Source of the DNA: Tremella fuciformis
Lineage: Eukaryota > Basidiomycota > Tremellomycetes > Tremellales > Tremellaceae
Length of the DNA: 64,000 nt
Assembly (NCBI GenBank): GCA_032768795.1
Contig: CP136499.1
Location: forward strand, 558,001 to 622,000
Direction: 5' to 3'
Below the pieces are notes generated by a model. The model had not been told where the DNA came from and did not search any database. It was given only the letters and a program-made list of their open reading frames with translations. Of the stretch, positions 20,152 through 32,700 are shown piece after piece. Both the position numbers and the translations under genes were made by a program. Within the stretch, counting starts at the first letter, position 1. Each line of letters opens with the position of its first letter.

Positions 20152-22548
20152 ATGGCTCCGAAGCAGACTACACGCTCGCCGCGCGTCTCAAAGACCGCCC
20201 GTACTTCCGCGTCGACAGACCGCACCCTTCCTCCTCCTTCCGCTAAACTCTCGCAAGCCTTGCGGGAGTTTATGACCAAGGAAAAATCCCGCCATCCTAT
20301 TCACAGAAGTGAGGCGACCCTAGTCGCCGCAGAAAAACGATTTGGCGCTTCTATACAACCATGGTGGCACGCTAAGGACACTGTTCTTCCGGCCACGATG
20401 AGATCATTTGGCTGTCAGGAGGCCGATTACGACCAGTTGACCTCCGGTCAATATTATACCTGTCGATCTAAGGGCCCCGCATGTCGCGACGGTTGTGTTC
20501 AACACAAAAAGGAGTGCCTACCGGCGTTTGCATATGTGTGAGTACCTCCGCTGCCTTATATGTTACTTCCGCACACTCGCGGAACCGTCTCAAAACTTCC
20601 GCCCATGGCTCCGCTGACTGACAGGCATCCCTCCGCTGTGTGTGCCTCCGCCCAGAAGGCCGAGGGTGTCACACTCATCACTCGGACCTACGGAGGTCGG
20701 TTCGCCACCTGTCATGCGTGCTGGATGGACGGAAAACGTCCTCCCTGCAGTTGCGCACAAGTTCCGCTGAGCACTTCTACACAAGCCGGACCTTCGCAGC
20801 AAAGGGGCAATACCTCCTCTGAACCTCCGCCCTCCAGCGCCTCGCAAGACCAAGATCAAGACGAGCTGGCCGCCGAGTACGACATGGCCCCCGAGCAGTA
20901 CGATCCTGACTCCATCCACGTCGACAATCTGCCTGCGTCAGAACCGGTGGACGAGTCTTACCTCCGCAAACGACCTCTAGAGGAGGGCGAGGATGAGCTC
21001 GACTCGGACGGGGAGCCGATCGACCCTCCGTCGAAGAAGGTCCGTCGTCCGCTAGACGTCCGCCGCCTCTCTGGAGCACTCCAGAAACTTCCGTCACCTC
21101 GTTCTTCTCCCCAACCATCCTCCGCTGGGACCCTGAGTCTCCCTCCTTCATCGCCGCTCAAAACTCCGAGGCTGGACAAAGGCAAGCAGCGGGCGGAACC
21201 TGTTACTTCCGCGACAGCGAAACCTCCGCCTTCTCGCGGTCCATCTTGGCGCACTGATTCTCAAGCTCCGCATGACTCCCCCTTAGCCGATAGATCATTT
21301 AACAATGAATCACTCCGGCCGTCAGTTCCGCCCTCGTCTCCTGCAAAAGCGCCTATCGACTATGAAGCCCGCTGGCGACATATGGCAACCGAGCCTGGCA
21401 GTTCTCGGACAGCCACACCATATCAGACGCCTCCCGCACCTCCGCACGGTCAAGGACGTACCTCCGCTACCGTCGCACAGGTCCCTGCGCGCTCAGCTCT
21501 ATCTCCGCTGGCCCTATCCTCTGCGCCAAAAACCTCCGCTGCTAGCTTAGCACCCTCCGCTCCCATCGTTTCAACCTCCGCTGTGCCGACCTCAACCTCC
21601 GCAGGCCCTAGCAAAACCTCCGCAATCCCTCGCTTGACCTCCGCTATTCCCGAGCTCTCTTCCGCACAAACCTTCGCTGTGCCAGGAAGCTCCGCTGGCA
21701 CCGCAAAGTTGTCATCTGGCTCAGGTTTCCCGTTCCCTGGTTCTACCACAGCCACGACTGCGAAACAGCTGCAGACCACTTCAGAGATGTACGAAAAATT
21801 GTACTCCGCCATCGAAGAGATTCAATCCGTGGCAGGCAGACAAGAGACATTTCTCAAGACGATCTTAGAGGATGCTTGGCACACGTACGCCGCATACTTC
21901 AAGAGCACTCGCGAAGCGGTAGAGGCCGATTTTCAGAATTTCCGATATTTCATGAAGACCTGCACGGAGGTTGCGAAAGACGACCGAGCATTCTTTGCCA
22001 ATCTGGACAAGATAAGCAAAGAAAACGCGGAGGAGCTTATCAAATATAAGCGAACGGTTCGAATGCTTGAGGAGCAATGCTCCGAAGCACTGCAGGCCAA
22101 AGAACGTGCGGAGTCAGCAGCAGCAGAGAAGTTTCGAGCGTTGAATGCGGAGCTTGTGTCTAAGGAGAAGGCGAGGGAGGAATTAGCAAACCAGCTGTCC
22201 GATATGACCAACTTATGGCATTCGGCAATCTCAGAGCGGAAGGTCGCGGAAGTTCGAGAGAAGGAGGCCTGGGAAAAGGCCAATAACATCGTGGAGGAGA
22301 TGAAGACGCAGCGGGACGCAGCTGTTGCTGAGGCGACGCTCAATGCGGAGCTACGGGACGTCGCTCTGCGTCGAGCGGAGGAAGCCGAGGCTAGTGCGGA
22401 GGTTCAGCGGGACCGACCAAGAGTGCAGCGGAGGTACTCCTTTGGAGCTACGCCGTCTCTGGGCCCCATCCCCAGGCCTTTCCCCGCTCTGACTCTTCGC
22501 TCTTTGCCTTCTCACAAGAGCGCATCTCCTGTGTCGGGGAACGTTTGA
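20152..22548 (+). CDS. MULE accessory protein: Cys-rich module plus C-terminal coiled coil
   Basis: Two exons, 20152-20537 and 20625-22548 (intron 20538-20624, donor GTGAGT, acceptor ACAG), 769 residues. Domains by eye: a basic Ser/Thr N-terminus; two clustered cysteine groups at about residues 100-175 (CRSKGPACRDGCVQHKKEC and CHACWMDGKRPPCSCA) that could bind zinc; a long disordered Pro/Ser/Thr region (about 180-510) with acidic patches and repeated Thr-Ser-Ala; and a long coiled coil (about 520-740, for example LEEQCSEALQAKERAESAAA). It has no transposase or nuclease signature. It is convergent with the transposase gene, 140 bp apart, inside the same inverted repeats. Its sequence is packed with the octamer ACYTCCGC, including inside the intron. 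A DNA-binding regulator or anti-silencing role is inferred from context only. Confidence 0.75.
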
Positions 22549-22687
22549 TGCGAGCATCGTGTACATAGTTTGTTTCTCAGCCTTTGGGTCTACGTGTAAC
22601 ATGACCGCAGCTCGTCTCTTCATGTATGGTGACATGCATGTCTTGTGGTATGTCTTTTTTACATGTACTATGCATCCCAACCACTTC

Positions 22688-25595
22688 TCATACCATCGCC
22701 ATCAGCTCCTCTCGACTCCACAGTCTGTGCGCCCACTGGCCTCGCGCTTCCGCTGTCAACCACTGAGTTCCGGCTGGCAACCTTGAAAGGCTTGATGATA
22801 AGGCAAGGCGTAGGGCCCAATGGCGAAGAGCACGACCAAAATCAGGATTTTCGTACACGAACCGAAAGTCTCGCTCAACATCTCCGGGGCGATACCCGAG
22901 ACTCAGCTCAACGATGGCCAGCAGCGCCAGTGGACCACAACTGTAGCCGTCGTTCTGCTCAAGCCAGCCAAGCTGATTTCTAGTCCTCTGAGTGTCAGCT
23001 GGCCGCAGGACTAGGCAACAATCTCTGACCGATCCAAGGGGAGCAATAATCCATCCTTCGTTATCCCTTTCCGTCACCAGGTTCTTCCGCAGCTCCCAGT
23101 TCAGGCGTTCTTGCAGAGAAACGCGAAGATTCTGCCTTCAGCCTGGCTCTCTGTTGCCTCGACTCACCTCCTCTCTTTTGGGGTCGTGCTTGCCGCAACC
23201 ATCATAGATTGCAAGCAGCTTTTCGGGGCCGTAGACGACCAGCAGTACCCAATGCTGATTCGCGGGTAGGCCAAGCAGAAGTACCGAAATCTGATCGCGC
23301 CAAGAGGCGTCCTTGCCCATGGAGTGGAAGGGTACGTCTTCCTTTTTCGGCAACTTCCAGCTTGGCGTTAGACAAGAGAAGCGGAGCCGGACGGCCGGAA
23401 GCTGTAGGGGTCGGCTTTCCCGCGGATCAATCTTCGATTTCGCTGAAACTAGTTCGGCTACAGAGGCTGCAAGGTTCTCGATCAGGAAGTTGCTCCACCA
23501 TGCCGTCGGGGAAGACAGATAGCCCCAAGATCTTTTGTTAAGAGTAGCATCTAAGCCGTAGAGCGGAAGTGTGCCGGAACGTATTCCACGCGGAGCAGGA
23601 TCTGCATCGAATGCAGTAGTTATTGCCGCGATAGCTGCGGCGTCTGGCCACGGCGAGGTGAGCTCCATGGATATGCGATGCATTACCCTTTTCGAAGTGC
23701 TCGTTGCAACGCGCCAAGGAATGTTCGACAAGCGTCGCTGAATTTCCGCAAAGAGGGGGTCGATCTCGTATGATCGAACGCCTCTGTCCACTCCATGATC
23801 AGCAGTGTCCTGACGTTGCAGCTCGATAGTTTCGCCGGCGGAATCGGAGGCCGAGGGGCGGTGGTAGAAAAGGTGCTTCGGTAGGCGAGTCCCAGTGAAG
23901 ACGTCACTCATCAACAAGAACCTGGTGACCTTGCCGTCGTCGATCTCCCACCAGGCTCCTTCTGAGAGGACAATACAAACGTAATGCCCGACATTCTTGT
24001 AGCAAATGACACCGCATAGCTGGTATTCCTCCCCATCGAAAGCTACCATACCGCGTCGATCGCCAGAGAGGACACTGAGCGGAAGTGAGACAGGAATTTG
24101 GAAAGTCCCGCTCATCAAAGGGCGGCCGTCTTCTCCCGCGAGCCATGCAATTTCGACAGACAGGATGGGAGGCGGTGACGCCTGGCCAAGCTCTACGAGC
24201 TGTCCAATTAATGCCTGGCGGGTTGGAACACCGCAAGTAGGACATATTGCTCCATTGTCCTGCATATGAAGAGAATGTCGAATCATATCCTCAAGGGAAG
24301 GGGACTGGCCGCGGGAGAAAGCATGATGACCGGGCTTGACCATAAGACCCAGCATGAGGCTATTGGCTCTTGCGCCCGGCGTGTCGACCATCGCCCTATG
24401 TTCGCAAGGACCCGGAAAAGTCCACTGGATCCTCAGGCCGACGAGGTTGCTGAAAGCCGTGGCTTCGAGAGCTTCATCAAGGCGTGAGAGAAGGCGTCCC
24501 AGTGTTTCTGAAGGGTCATGGTGGTCTGGTTGTCCGGTTGAGGCAGGAGAGTCAAGGATTCCGTCAACTGTCAAACATTAGCAAGTCGAGCTCGAAGGAA
24601 AGACGAATCGAACTCACTCCGCAGTCTGTCATTCATGTTCTTGATGTCGACCACTGTCATAGTCCTAACGGCGTGCAGGAATTCCTCCAGTAAAGTCACG
24701 ATGTTTGGACATGAACAGCGCAGCGCGTCTTTGTTTCGCTCAAAGACTTCGACGAAGGCCTTCTGACGGAGAACAATATGGAAGAGGCTGAGGGCAAAGC
24801 ACTGGTTCCCCTTGTTGTTCTTGCCCCCAGCCGGGCGGGTGACGGGGGCGAGCGGAATTGCAAGCGATGACTTTTGCCCACGATTCTTTGCCAATGAGCT
24901 TCGGTTTGGGTGAAGAGGGCGGAGGCGTGCAGGGCGCCCAGAGAGCTGAACTTCCGCTGGCGCTTCGCCTTGGGCTAGCGTCGTCTTCGGTGGGGAGGCA
25001 GATGGGGTCCGAGCCCGCTTGCGAGCTCTTGCTGCTCTTCGATTGACAGGCTCACTTGGTCTATCTTCCGCGTCGAGATCCGCGCTGTCGATAGAAATCA
25101 TTTTGGAACCGTTTGGGCGATAAGGTGCTTCCCCTGGCTCTGATGGTGTGAGGCGGGGATCGTAGGTTCCGCCATACCATTGGCGGAGGTCCCAAGCGTC
25201 CTCCTCGATATTGATGGCTGACGTGCGAAGTGCCTTGGAATTGATACTTCCGCATGCTTTTCTCCATTCCGAGCTCGCAGACTTTTCTATGGCGTATTGT
25301 ATAGCCGTAGCTTGTGACTCAAACTCTTGCACGCGCCCACAGTGCTGTAGGTAGGCCCAAGCATACAGAGCGCAGCATTGCTTGCCGGTCTGTTGAAAGT
25401 ATGGACAGGAGCAGAATTGCCTTTTGCCACCGGTTCTGATTCCGCAGTAATGGGTGATATGTGGGTCATCCGGGTCTTCGACAGCGTGAGTCTCTTCGAG
25501 CTGGGGAACTGAGGACGGAGTCTCGCTCAAGGAGCAGAGTCGGATGCTATCGGTCGACCAGAGGCGGAGACCATCTCTACTTGCTTTCCGGACTT
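22688..25595 (-). pseudogene. MULE transposase, 3' half: SWIM finger, USP-like and Ulp1-like protease domains
   Basis: Second half of the transposase gene that starts at 42770, cut off by Copia-2. Across the 5-bp duplication the frame is continuous (...RSDPQV to RKASRDG...). In order: a SWIM-type zinc finger CSCPYFQQTGKQCCALYAW (about 25420-25365); a basic, disordered linker; a ubiquitin-protease-like Cys box KGNQCFALSLFHIVL (about 24820-24775); an intron at about 24629-24580; the USP His box GHYVCIVLSEGAWWEIDDGK (about 23985-23925); then a C48/Ulp1-like half with QHWVLLVVYG, IYDGCGKHD and QNDGYSCGPLALLAI (about 23265-22935), giving the His-Asp-Gln-Cys layout. A further short intron lies near 23170-23135. 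Disrupted only by the retrotransposon insertion; otherwise open. Confidence 0.8.
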
Positions 25596-25750
25596 TGTTA
25601 CACAACGATGAGAGCGATGCATTCGTCCCTCTCTGCAGTTCTACATATATAAGCAGTCGCTCTGATCAAGCCATCTCCTTAAGGTTACTCATTTGGCCGG
25701 AAGAGGCAATTCTGAGCCTATGAGGCGTCCTCGGGGCCTATTGTTCAACA
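25596..25750 (-). repeat. Copia-2 3' LTR
   Basis: 155 bp, identical by eye to 40023-40177. In the sense direction it holds a TATA-like CTTATATATG that the Copia-1 LTR lacks, and only one copy of the CCCGAGGAC-type repeat. Confidence 0.95.
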
Positions 25751-27162
25751 CTCCCCCTCGAAGTCTGCAGGCTGCAGGTGGCCACGACAGGTCTGGCGGT
25801 TGTGCCAAGGACCCACCGGGCATCCCCAAGCCTGTTGATCTTCGCTCCAGGACGATATAGGCCCAAGATCAGACGTCGCGAGCGTCGCACGGTCCATAGG
25901 CCTGCCTCCTTCAGGCTGCCCGGAAGCGATCCTGCCGTTCTCCGCCATTTCTGCACCAAACTCAATGGTCTTGGTGTCTGCCGGTAGCCCTGATCCTCCT
26001 TGATGTTCTCCAGCTCCCCCTGCATGCATGCAGTCTCTTATTGCCCGTGCGCATGCAGCAAAGCGTTGCTGACGTGCGAGCTGATGGGTTTGACTAGCGG
26101 CATTTCGGCGTTTTGGCTTGACCACGTGGTGTGGCAGACGATTCGGAGCGCGACTGACTTTGTCATTCAACATCTTCCCGCTACCGCCGAAGCCTTCTAG
26201 ATCGCTGAATGCAGCCGCTAGGTGGACAAGAGCGCGCTCCGCGCCGGCAGGCGGACGGCCCAGACCCAGAGCTTCAAAATGGCGCGCGTGGGCGGCGGCG
26301 GGGAGCGACTTGGTGAGGATGTCCGCCTTCTGGTCTGCAGAGCTGACGTACCGCAGGCTGACTTTGCCTGTGTCAACAAGTTCCCGAATCAAATGATGCT
26401 TTATGTCGATATGTTTGGTTCGAGAGTGAGTAGTAGGCTGTCCTGCGAGTCTGATGGACCCCTGGTTGTCGCAGGAGAGCGGCGTTGGTGATCTCTGCTC
26501 GAGTCCTAGCTCACAGAGTAGATTCCTGAGCCAAACTGCCTCCTTGGCTGCTTCTGCGACAGCGATGTATTCGGCCTCGACGGTGGATGTTGACACGGTA
26601 GCCTGCCGTCTGGACGACCAGGTGATCGGCGAGCCCTTGAACTCCATCAACCAACCCGTGGTTGACCGCCGGGTGTCCTTGCAACCCGCCCAGTCCGAAT
26701 CTACCCAGCCCTGCAGCCCGCCGTCACTGCCGCCCAGCCTGAGCCCGACAGTCCGTGTGTGGGCTAGGTAAGTCAGGACGCCTTGTGCGAGGTCCCAATG
26801 CTGACGGGTAGGTGCTGCGAGTGCCCTGGAGAGGTATGAGGCCGCGAACATGACGTCCGGACGCGTGCAGCCCGCTAGCCATAAGAGACACCCGACAAGC
26901 TCTTGATAAGGTGTTAATGCGGCTAGGTCGTCGTCGTCTACCTTCGTCCTTGCGTCCTGCGGCAACGGTGTCGATCGTGAGCGTCTATTCATGTGCTCCG
27001 GGAAGCGCTCGAGCACCCTATCGATGTATGCGGGCTGACTCAGCCAGATCGTCCGCCTAGCCTTGTCCTGCGATACCTTCATGCCGAGCACGGTGCCGAC
27101 TTCCCCTATGACAGTGATTGTCCACTCGGCCTTGAGAGCGGTCCACAGGGCGTCTATCTCCC
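25745..27162 (-). pseudogene. Copia-2 Gag-Pol, 3' part (RT end, RNase H, C-terminal extension)
   Basis: Continues the Copia-2 frame after the Gypsy insertion: IDALWTALKAEWTITVIGEV, then the RNase H motifs GWVDSDWAGCKDTRRSTTG and EAEYIAVAEAAKEA and the end motif KADILTKSLP, then the 180-residue extension to a stop at the LTR edge. RNase H is almost identical to Copia-1. The extension differs at many residues (for example GAEMAENGRIASGQPEGG against GSVLMENGRTPSHQPEGS). Broken only by the Gypsy. Confidence 0.9.
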
Positions 27163-27934
27163 TGTCAGACCTGTACCCGGTGACCTGTATTAGATCCAAC
27201 TAAAGCTCACCTAAATCAATCTATCGGTTCAAGCTGCTAACTATTAACGACTATTCGTAACAGATAGTAACGAACAAGAGTAGAGTGGAACCAAGCTGGG
27301 TGAGGAGCGATCAAGACTCACTTCACTTATCTATCTCTCGTCACTGGTACGGTCGATTCTCTAAGTAGACGTTCTATCTAGAGGACTAGTTAACTAGATC
27401 GCTGAGGAACTTCCTCTGCGATCTTCCTTCTTAAGTATCTGCTGACTCTCGCCCGCTCTCACTCTGATCCTTCTAGCATCGTCCTTCGTGGATCGTTCCA
27501 TCGTTCTCCTAGTCGCTTCTACTCGTTCCCAATACTCTCTAGTATTCTCTCGTCGTCTCTCTTCTCTTCTATCGTCTTCTCTCCGCGCTGGCTTGCATCT
27601 AATCTCCTTGCGTGCCCGTCGTCGTCCTTATCGTCCTCGGTCTCCGCCCCGTGGCCCTGACTGTGAGATAACTCTATCCTCCGTTATCGTGGACCTGACT
27701 CTTGTCCTTGCGTGCGTTCCTATCTCAACTCGGCCGATGGAAGACTGAGACGTATCCTTCTATCGTTCTCCAGGTTGTTCCAGCGCTTTCAAGAGCAAGT
27801 CGTAGTTATTCGTGACTAATAGTGACGGTTCTATCGTACTCACGTTCTTCGGTTCGTAGGATCCTTTGGATGTTTCCGTCGGAAGTTGCCTCGTGGTAGT
27901 CTCGTGGTCAGGATGCCGTGTCGGTTTCCTGACA
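27163..27934 (-). repeat. Gypsy 3' LTR
   Basis: 772 bp, read as identical to 35297-36068. Contains the motif pair TATTCGT and CTAATAGT (about 27805-27825) that recurs through the element, and the 13-bp site TAACTAGATCGCT at 27391-27403. Confidence 0.95.
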
Positions 27935-28244
27935 CTCCTCCCTCCTTTACATCATGAGTCCCTTCATGATAAGATTAGTCGCGACTGATTTTTATTTGTT
28001 CTTGATACCGCCTATCGGTTGTCGCTTATCGTCCCGTTGCCTAGCAACGACTTTCTACATGTCGAGCATCTGCGAGTTGTCACCCTAGTTGCCTAGCAAC
28101 CGCTCGCTCTTGCGCCTGCCTCATACTCGTTTTTACTCGTAACGCCGTTTTGCCGATAGACGCCCGCAGGATACATAAGGGCGTGACTGCGCCCTCTCGT
28201 TGTTCGTTCGTACATCTACTTTTCTTGACCTTTGGCGTACCCCT

Positions 28245-29604
28245 ATGGCCCGCTCTCGCGCATCCGCCCAACGACGTGTGAGTACTCGATCATGTTCGTG
28301 GCTATTACTGACCAAGAGCATAAGGGACGCTTCACGCGCAAGTCCACCTCGCCCGCTATGACGCCCCTGCCTGAGTTGGACGAGTTGGCTCCGTCAAACG
28401 AAACCCGACAAGATCTCACCCAGATGGATGCGGACCCGAGTGAGTTACTACTACTCGCTCGTATTTGTCACTAATAGCAGATGAGACACCTGCCCTCCCC
28501 ACTCTCTCGGATGGAGAAGGCGTCACCCAGCCTCTCGCCCCCGCCGACACCGTCTCAGCTCCCGCTGCTCTCGAACGTGCCCCCACTGCCCCTCTGAACA
28601 CCGCCCAAGACAAGACTTCGTCGCCCGCCCCGGAGGCTGACAACAAATCCGAAGGTGTGTTTGTTTTCTTGTATTCGTGTGTATTCGTTCCTAATAGTTT
28701 CCAGATGGATCCGAGACTACTGATCCCGAGGGTAACGTCGATGAAGACCCTAGTAAGTCGTTCCTATTCGATTGTATCCGCAACTAATAGCAGCCTTCCT
28801 TCTTTCCTCCGATCCCCCCGCCATCGAAGACGAGCTGGACTCGTCGGAGACAGAGTCCGAACCCCCTCGCAAGAAGGGTTCCAAGGGGAAAGGGAAACAA
28901 CGCGCCATTGTCGATACTCCTATTCGCGAGCTCGACGAGACCAAGCCCATTCCGTCCACTCCGGAATCAGTTGATCCCGACGAGATCCTGGCCATTGTGA
29001 GTAGTTTCTATTCGTTACGAATAGTAACTAATTGTAGGACTATGCCACGTTCATGTCAGCCGCCCACGCGAGTCAGACCCCGTCTAAGTTTGTTCCGAAG
29101 GCAAGTGATCTCGTACTGTTTGGGGTTAATAGTGACGAATAGTCCCACACTGTCGATGTCCCCCCGCCCTACAAACGGCCGTCCGAACTTAAGGCCGGTG
29201 AGGCGCCGCCCAAGCGTGCTGCTCGCGGCACGCGCCCACTTTCAAATGAGAAGTTCGCCGAACAGCAAAATTATCCGGTCTCGGTTCCACCGTGCCGAGG
29301 CTGTCTCAAGGCCAAGCTTGTTTGTCGAGTCAAGCCAGGCTCAATTCGCTGTGCTGTGTGCACTTCGGCATGTTCTTTCTCAGACCCCGCGCCTTATCTT
29401 CAGGTTTTACGAGAGCATTTCCTTTCCCTCAAGGAAGGTCTGAAGGGACTCGAACGCGCTCGATTGAATTCGTCTACCTCCGGGACAGTCACTATCCCTG
29501 CGGGCACTTTTGCGGACATACATTCGCGCATTTCCCAGATAGGTGAAGCCGAGGCAGCTGTTCGTACTTTGGAGTCGCTGAAGAGGAAGAATAGGGAAAT
29601 GTAG
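28245..29604 (+). CDS. Gypsy antisense accessory protein with a Cys-rich (zinc-cluster-like) module
   Basis: Seven exons on the strand opposite gag-pol: 28245-28277, 28319-28439, 28481-28654, 28705-28752, 28794-28996, 29038-29100 and 29143-29604. They total 1104 nt, giving 367 residues; all phases agree. Introns are 41-50 nt; the last (29101-29142) is GC-AG. The N-terminal 210 residues are disordered, Pro/Glu/Ser-rich with a basic patch (PRKKGSKGKGKQRA). At residues 265-290 lies CRGCLKAKLVCRVKPGSIRCAVCTSAC, cut here as C-x2-C-x6-C-x8-C-x2-C-x3-C, similar in spacing to fungal Zn2Cys6 clusters except for the last gap. A helical C-terminus follows. Because it is antisense to the genomic RNA its introns cannot be lost during reverse transcription. 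Role unknown; DNA binding is inferred. The element's dispersed motif lies in most of its introns. Confidence 0.82.
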
Positions 29605-29785
29605 CATATAGTCATCTATCGTTGTACCTATGAAGTCCTCAATCGCACTGGGTGCTATTTGGGACTAATAGTTACTGACGACTTCTTAGATTATGCCTGT
29701 GCCCGGTCTCTTGCCTGACTGACTCTTGAGTTCGTTGTCGTTTGTTAGGTCGTATAGGCTCTTCTTTGTCGCTATTTGTCTTTAT
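29605..29785. other. short gap between the convergent antisense gene and pol in the Gypsy
   Basis: 181 bp between two convergent stop codons. T-rich, with another GACTAATAGT motif at about 29666. Probably shared 3' UTR/polyadenylation sequence for both transcripts. Confidence 0.5.
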
Positions 29786-32700
29786 TCATTTTGAATAGCT
29801 CCTATCTTTCTTGATTCCTCCGAATGTGTGACCAATGGGCTTGTCGGGGTGTCGCTCGTGGAATGTTCTTACAACCTCTGCCGCGTTTCTGACGTTCACC
29901 TCCGGCTCCCAGCCCACTTCATCGTCCCCGTAGCCTCTCCACTCCACTAGGTACTCGACTTTCCCATTCCTTGTTCTTCTTGAGTCCAGAATCCTCTCGA
30001 CTTCAAATTCAGCATCAGGCTCCACTATAGTTGGTAGTCCTTGTGGTTGCCCTTTTGGTCGTATTCGTTTGTCTTCGACGCTAATAACGTCCACAGGATG
30101 CAGTCTGGACACATGAAAAACATTGTGGATCTTGAGCGTCGCTGGTAACTTCAATTTCTTCGCGTGTGTTCCTATTGATTCTTCCACCTGGAAGGGTCCA
30201 TCTCGCCTGTAGTCGAGTTTCTTGCTGGGTCGTTTCGTGTTAAGGCCCTCGAGGTCCAACATGACATAGTCTCCGTCCTTGATCTCGACTTGAGGCTGAT
30301 GCTTCCTGTTGTAGTACTTCTCCATCTCCTTCCCTGCTCGCACATAGTTCTCCCTGCAGATTGAGTGCACCTCATTCATTGAGTTCGCACGTTGTCTTGC
30401 TTGCTGATTGTCGACTTTATTCGGTTCTAATATTTCCTGAACCCATCTAGGATGAAATCCGTGTAGCGCATAGAACGGGGTCATTCCTATCGTATCGTGA
30501 TGGGCGTTGTTGATGGCGAACTGGGCGAATGCCAACAACGGTGCCCAGTTGTTCTGGTCGAAGTTGGTGAAGATCCTCATGAATCCCTCTACTTTCTGGT
30601 TATGTCGCTCGGTTTGACCATCAGTCTGCGGCCTTCTTGCCGTACTGAGTGCCAATCGAATGTCGAATTGCTCCGTTAGACTCCTCCAGAAGTCTGATAC
30701 AAATTTACTTCCCCTGTCAGATACAATCGTGCTCGGCAGTCCGTATCTGGAGAAAACCGTATCGAATAGTAACGAACACATTTCGGGTGCGTTCAACTTT
30801 GTTACCGTGGGTATGAGCACTGTGTACTTTGTCAAGCGGTCGACCACTACTAGTATTGAATTGAAGTTGTTTGAGACTGGCAGCTCTTCGATGAAGTCCA
30901 TCGTGATGTCCTCGAACGGTAGGCGTGGAACTTCCAAGGTTCGTAGCTGACCTCTTGGTCTCTGGTTGAAAGGCTTGGTGCGCAGACAGGCTGTGCAGCT
31001 CGACACGTACTTGGTGACGTGCGCAGTGAGCCCAGGCCAGTAATAGTCCTGTTGAACCGCCTTCATAGTCCTTTTAACTCCTGGATGTCCTGCCAACGGA
31101 GTGTCGTGTCTTGAGTTTATGATCTTGAACCTCAAATCATCGTAGTCTGGGATATAGATTTTGCCGTCGATGCGGATGAATCCTTGTTGGTCTATTTCGA
31201 CTCTAGTATCGCTTGATAGTCGCAATTCGTTCCTAATATCTTCGAGCGGTTTCTGTGCGGCAATCCCTTCGATGACTTGCCTGCACTGCTCGTCCTTCAT
31301 ATACCCTTCCCTTACTCTGCTTCCATCGATGATCCAATCATACGTGTTCGGGTCTGCTGTACTGGGTGATTCGGTCGTTGTAACCCCATACATTTCAAGG
31401 GGTTCCTGGTCTTCGACGATTGAAGCTGTCTTCTTTGACTCTTCTAAGTTCGTCACTATTTGGTCCAATTCGTTCTCAGCATCGATTGTCTCGATCACCT
31501 GTCGAACCTTCGAGTCCGTTTGGTAACTGTCACCGCCTCTTGTCCCTGCCAGGTCAGGTCGTCTCGACAGGGCGTCTGGTACCACGTTGCCCTTACCTGG
31601 GGTGTACACTATTCGTAGATCGAAGCGAGCCAGGATCTCTGCCCATCTGGCCTCCCTGTTTGATACCTGCTTCGGCATGGTATACCCTATCAAGGGCTGA
31701 TGGTCGGTAACAAAGATTATTGGCCATTTGCTGCCCTCGAAATATGCTCGATGATGTTGTAAGCAATAAATAATTGCGAATAGTTCTTTCTCGGTGACAG
31801 TCCAGTTCTCCTCATTCGGTTTGAGCCTTGCTGAACCATAATGGATTGCCGTTCGCTTCATGGTGTTGCGATCCACATGGTAGATCACATACCCAATGGC
31901 GAAGTCCGAGGCATCCGTGTGTACCTCTATCGGGAGCTCTGGATCGAAGTGCCCGAGAATAGGCGGTGATGATAGGGCACCTTTCAGCGACTGAAATGCC
32001 TTGTCAGCCTCTTCGTTCCAAATAAACCTTGCTTTCTTCGACATCAACTTGTTGAGAGGTCTCGCAATTCCCGAGAAGTTGGGTACAAATCTTCGGTAGT
32101 AACTGAAAAGACCCACCGCAGATCGTAGTTCCTTCTGTGTAGTCGGGATAGGGAAGTTCCTAATAGTTTCTGTTAGTCCTTCGTCGGTTGCTATCCCCTC
32201 CGCAGACACCCTGTGTCCTAAGAATGTAATGCTGTCTTTCTCGAACTCGCATTTTGCTGCTTTTAGTCGAAGCTCCCATTGTCGTAGTATATCGAAGACT
32301 GTCTTGGTAAGAGCTCGAAGTTCTTCAACCGTTTTCGCGTAAATGAGAATGTCGTCGATATATACGTAGACACCTTTCCCTATTAGTTCCGAAAATATAT
32401 CGTTCATAAAATGTTGGAACGTTGCGGGAGCCCCTTTTAGGCCATCCCTCATCACAGTGGACTCGAACATACCAAAGATAGTCCTGAACGCTGTCAGGTG
32501 TTCGTGTCCTTCAGCCATCCGCACCAGCTGATAGGCCCCTGCCAAATCCAGCTTCGTGTAGAACCGTGCGTCACGTAGATCTGCCAAGATCTGCGAGATT
32601 AATGGTAACGGATAGGCGCTATTTACTGTGGCTTCATTTAGCTTGCGATAGTCCACGACTAGTCGTAAGCGTCCGTCTTTCTTCGGGACAAAGAACGCCG

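Noticed and set aside
20540..21700. Thr-Ser-Ala tripeptide repeats as a true protein repeat
   Set aside because: The same octamer occurs in the intron and in other frames and strands across the MULE, so the DNA motif rather than the peptide seems to be the repeated unit.
21450..21812. Minus-strand frame with Ala/Glu/Val repeats opposite the MULE accessory gene
   Set aside because: Produced by the repeated ACCTCCGC sequence read on the other strand; no independent support.
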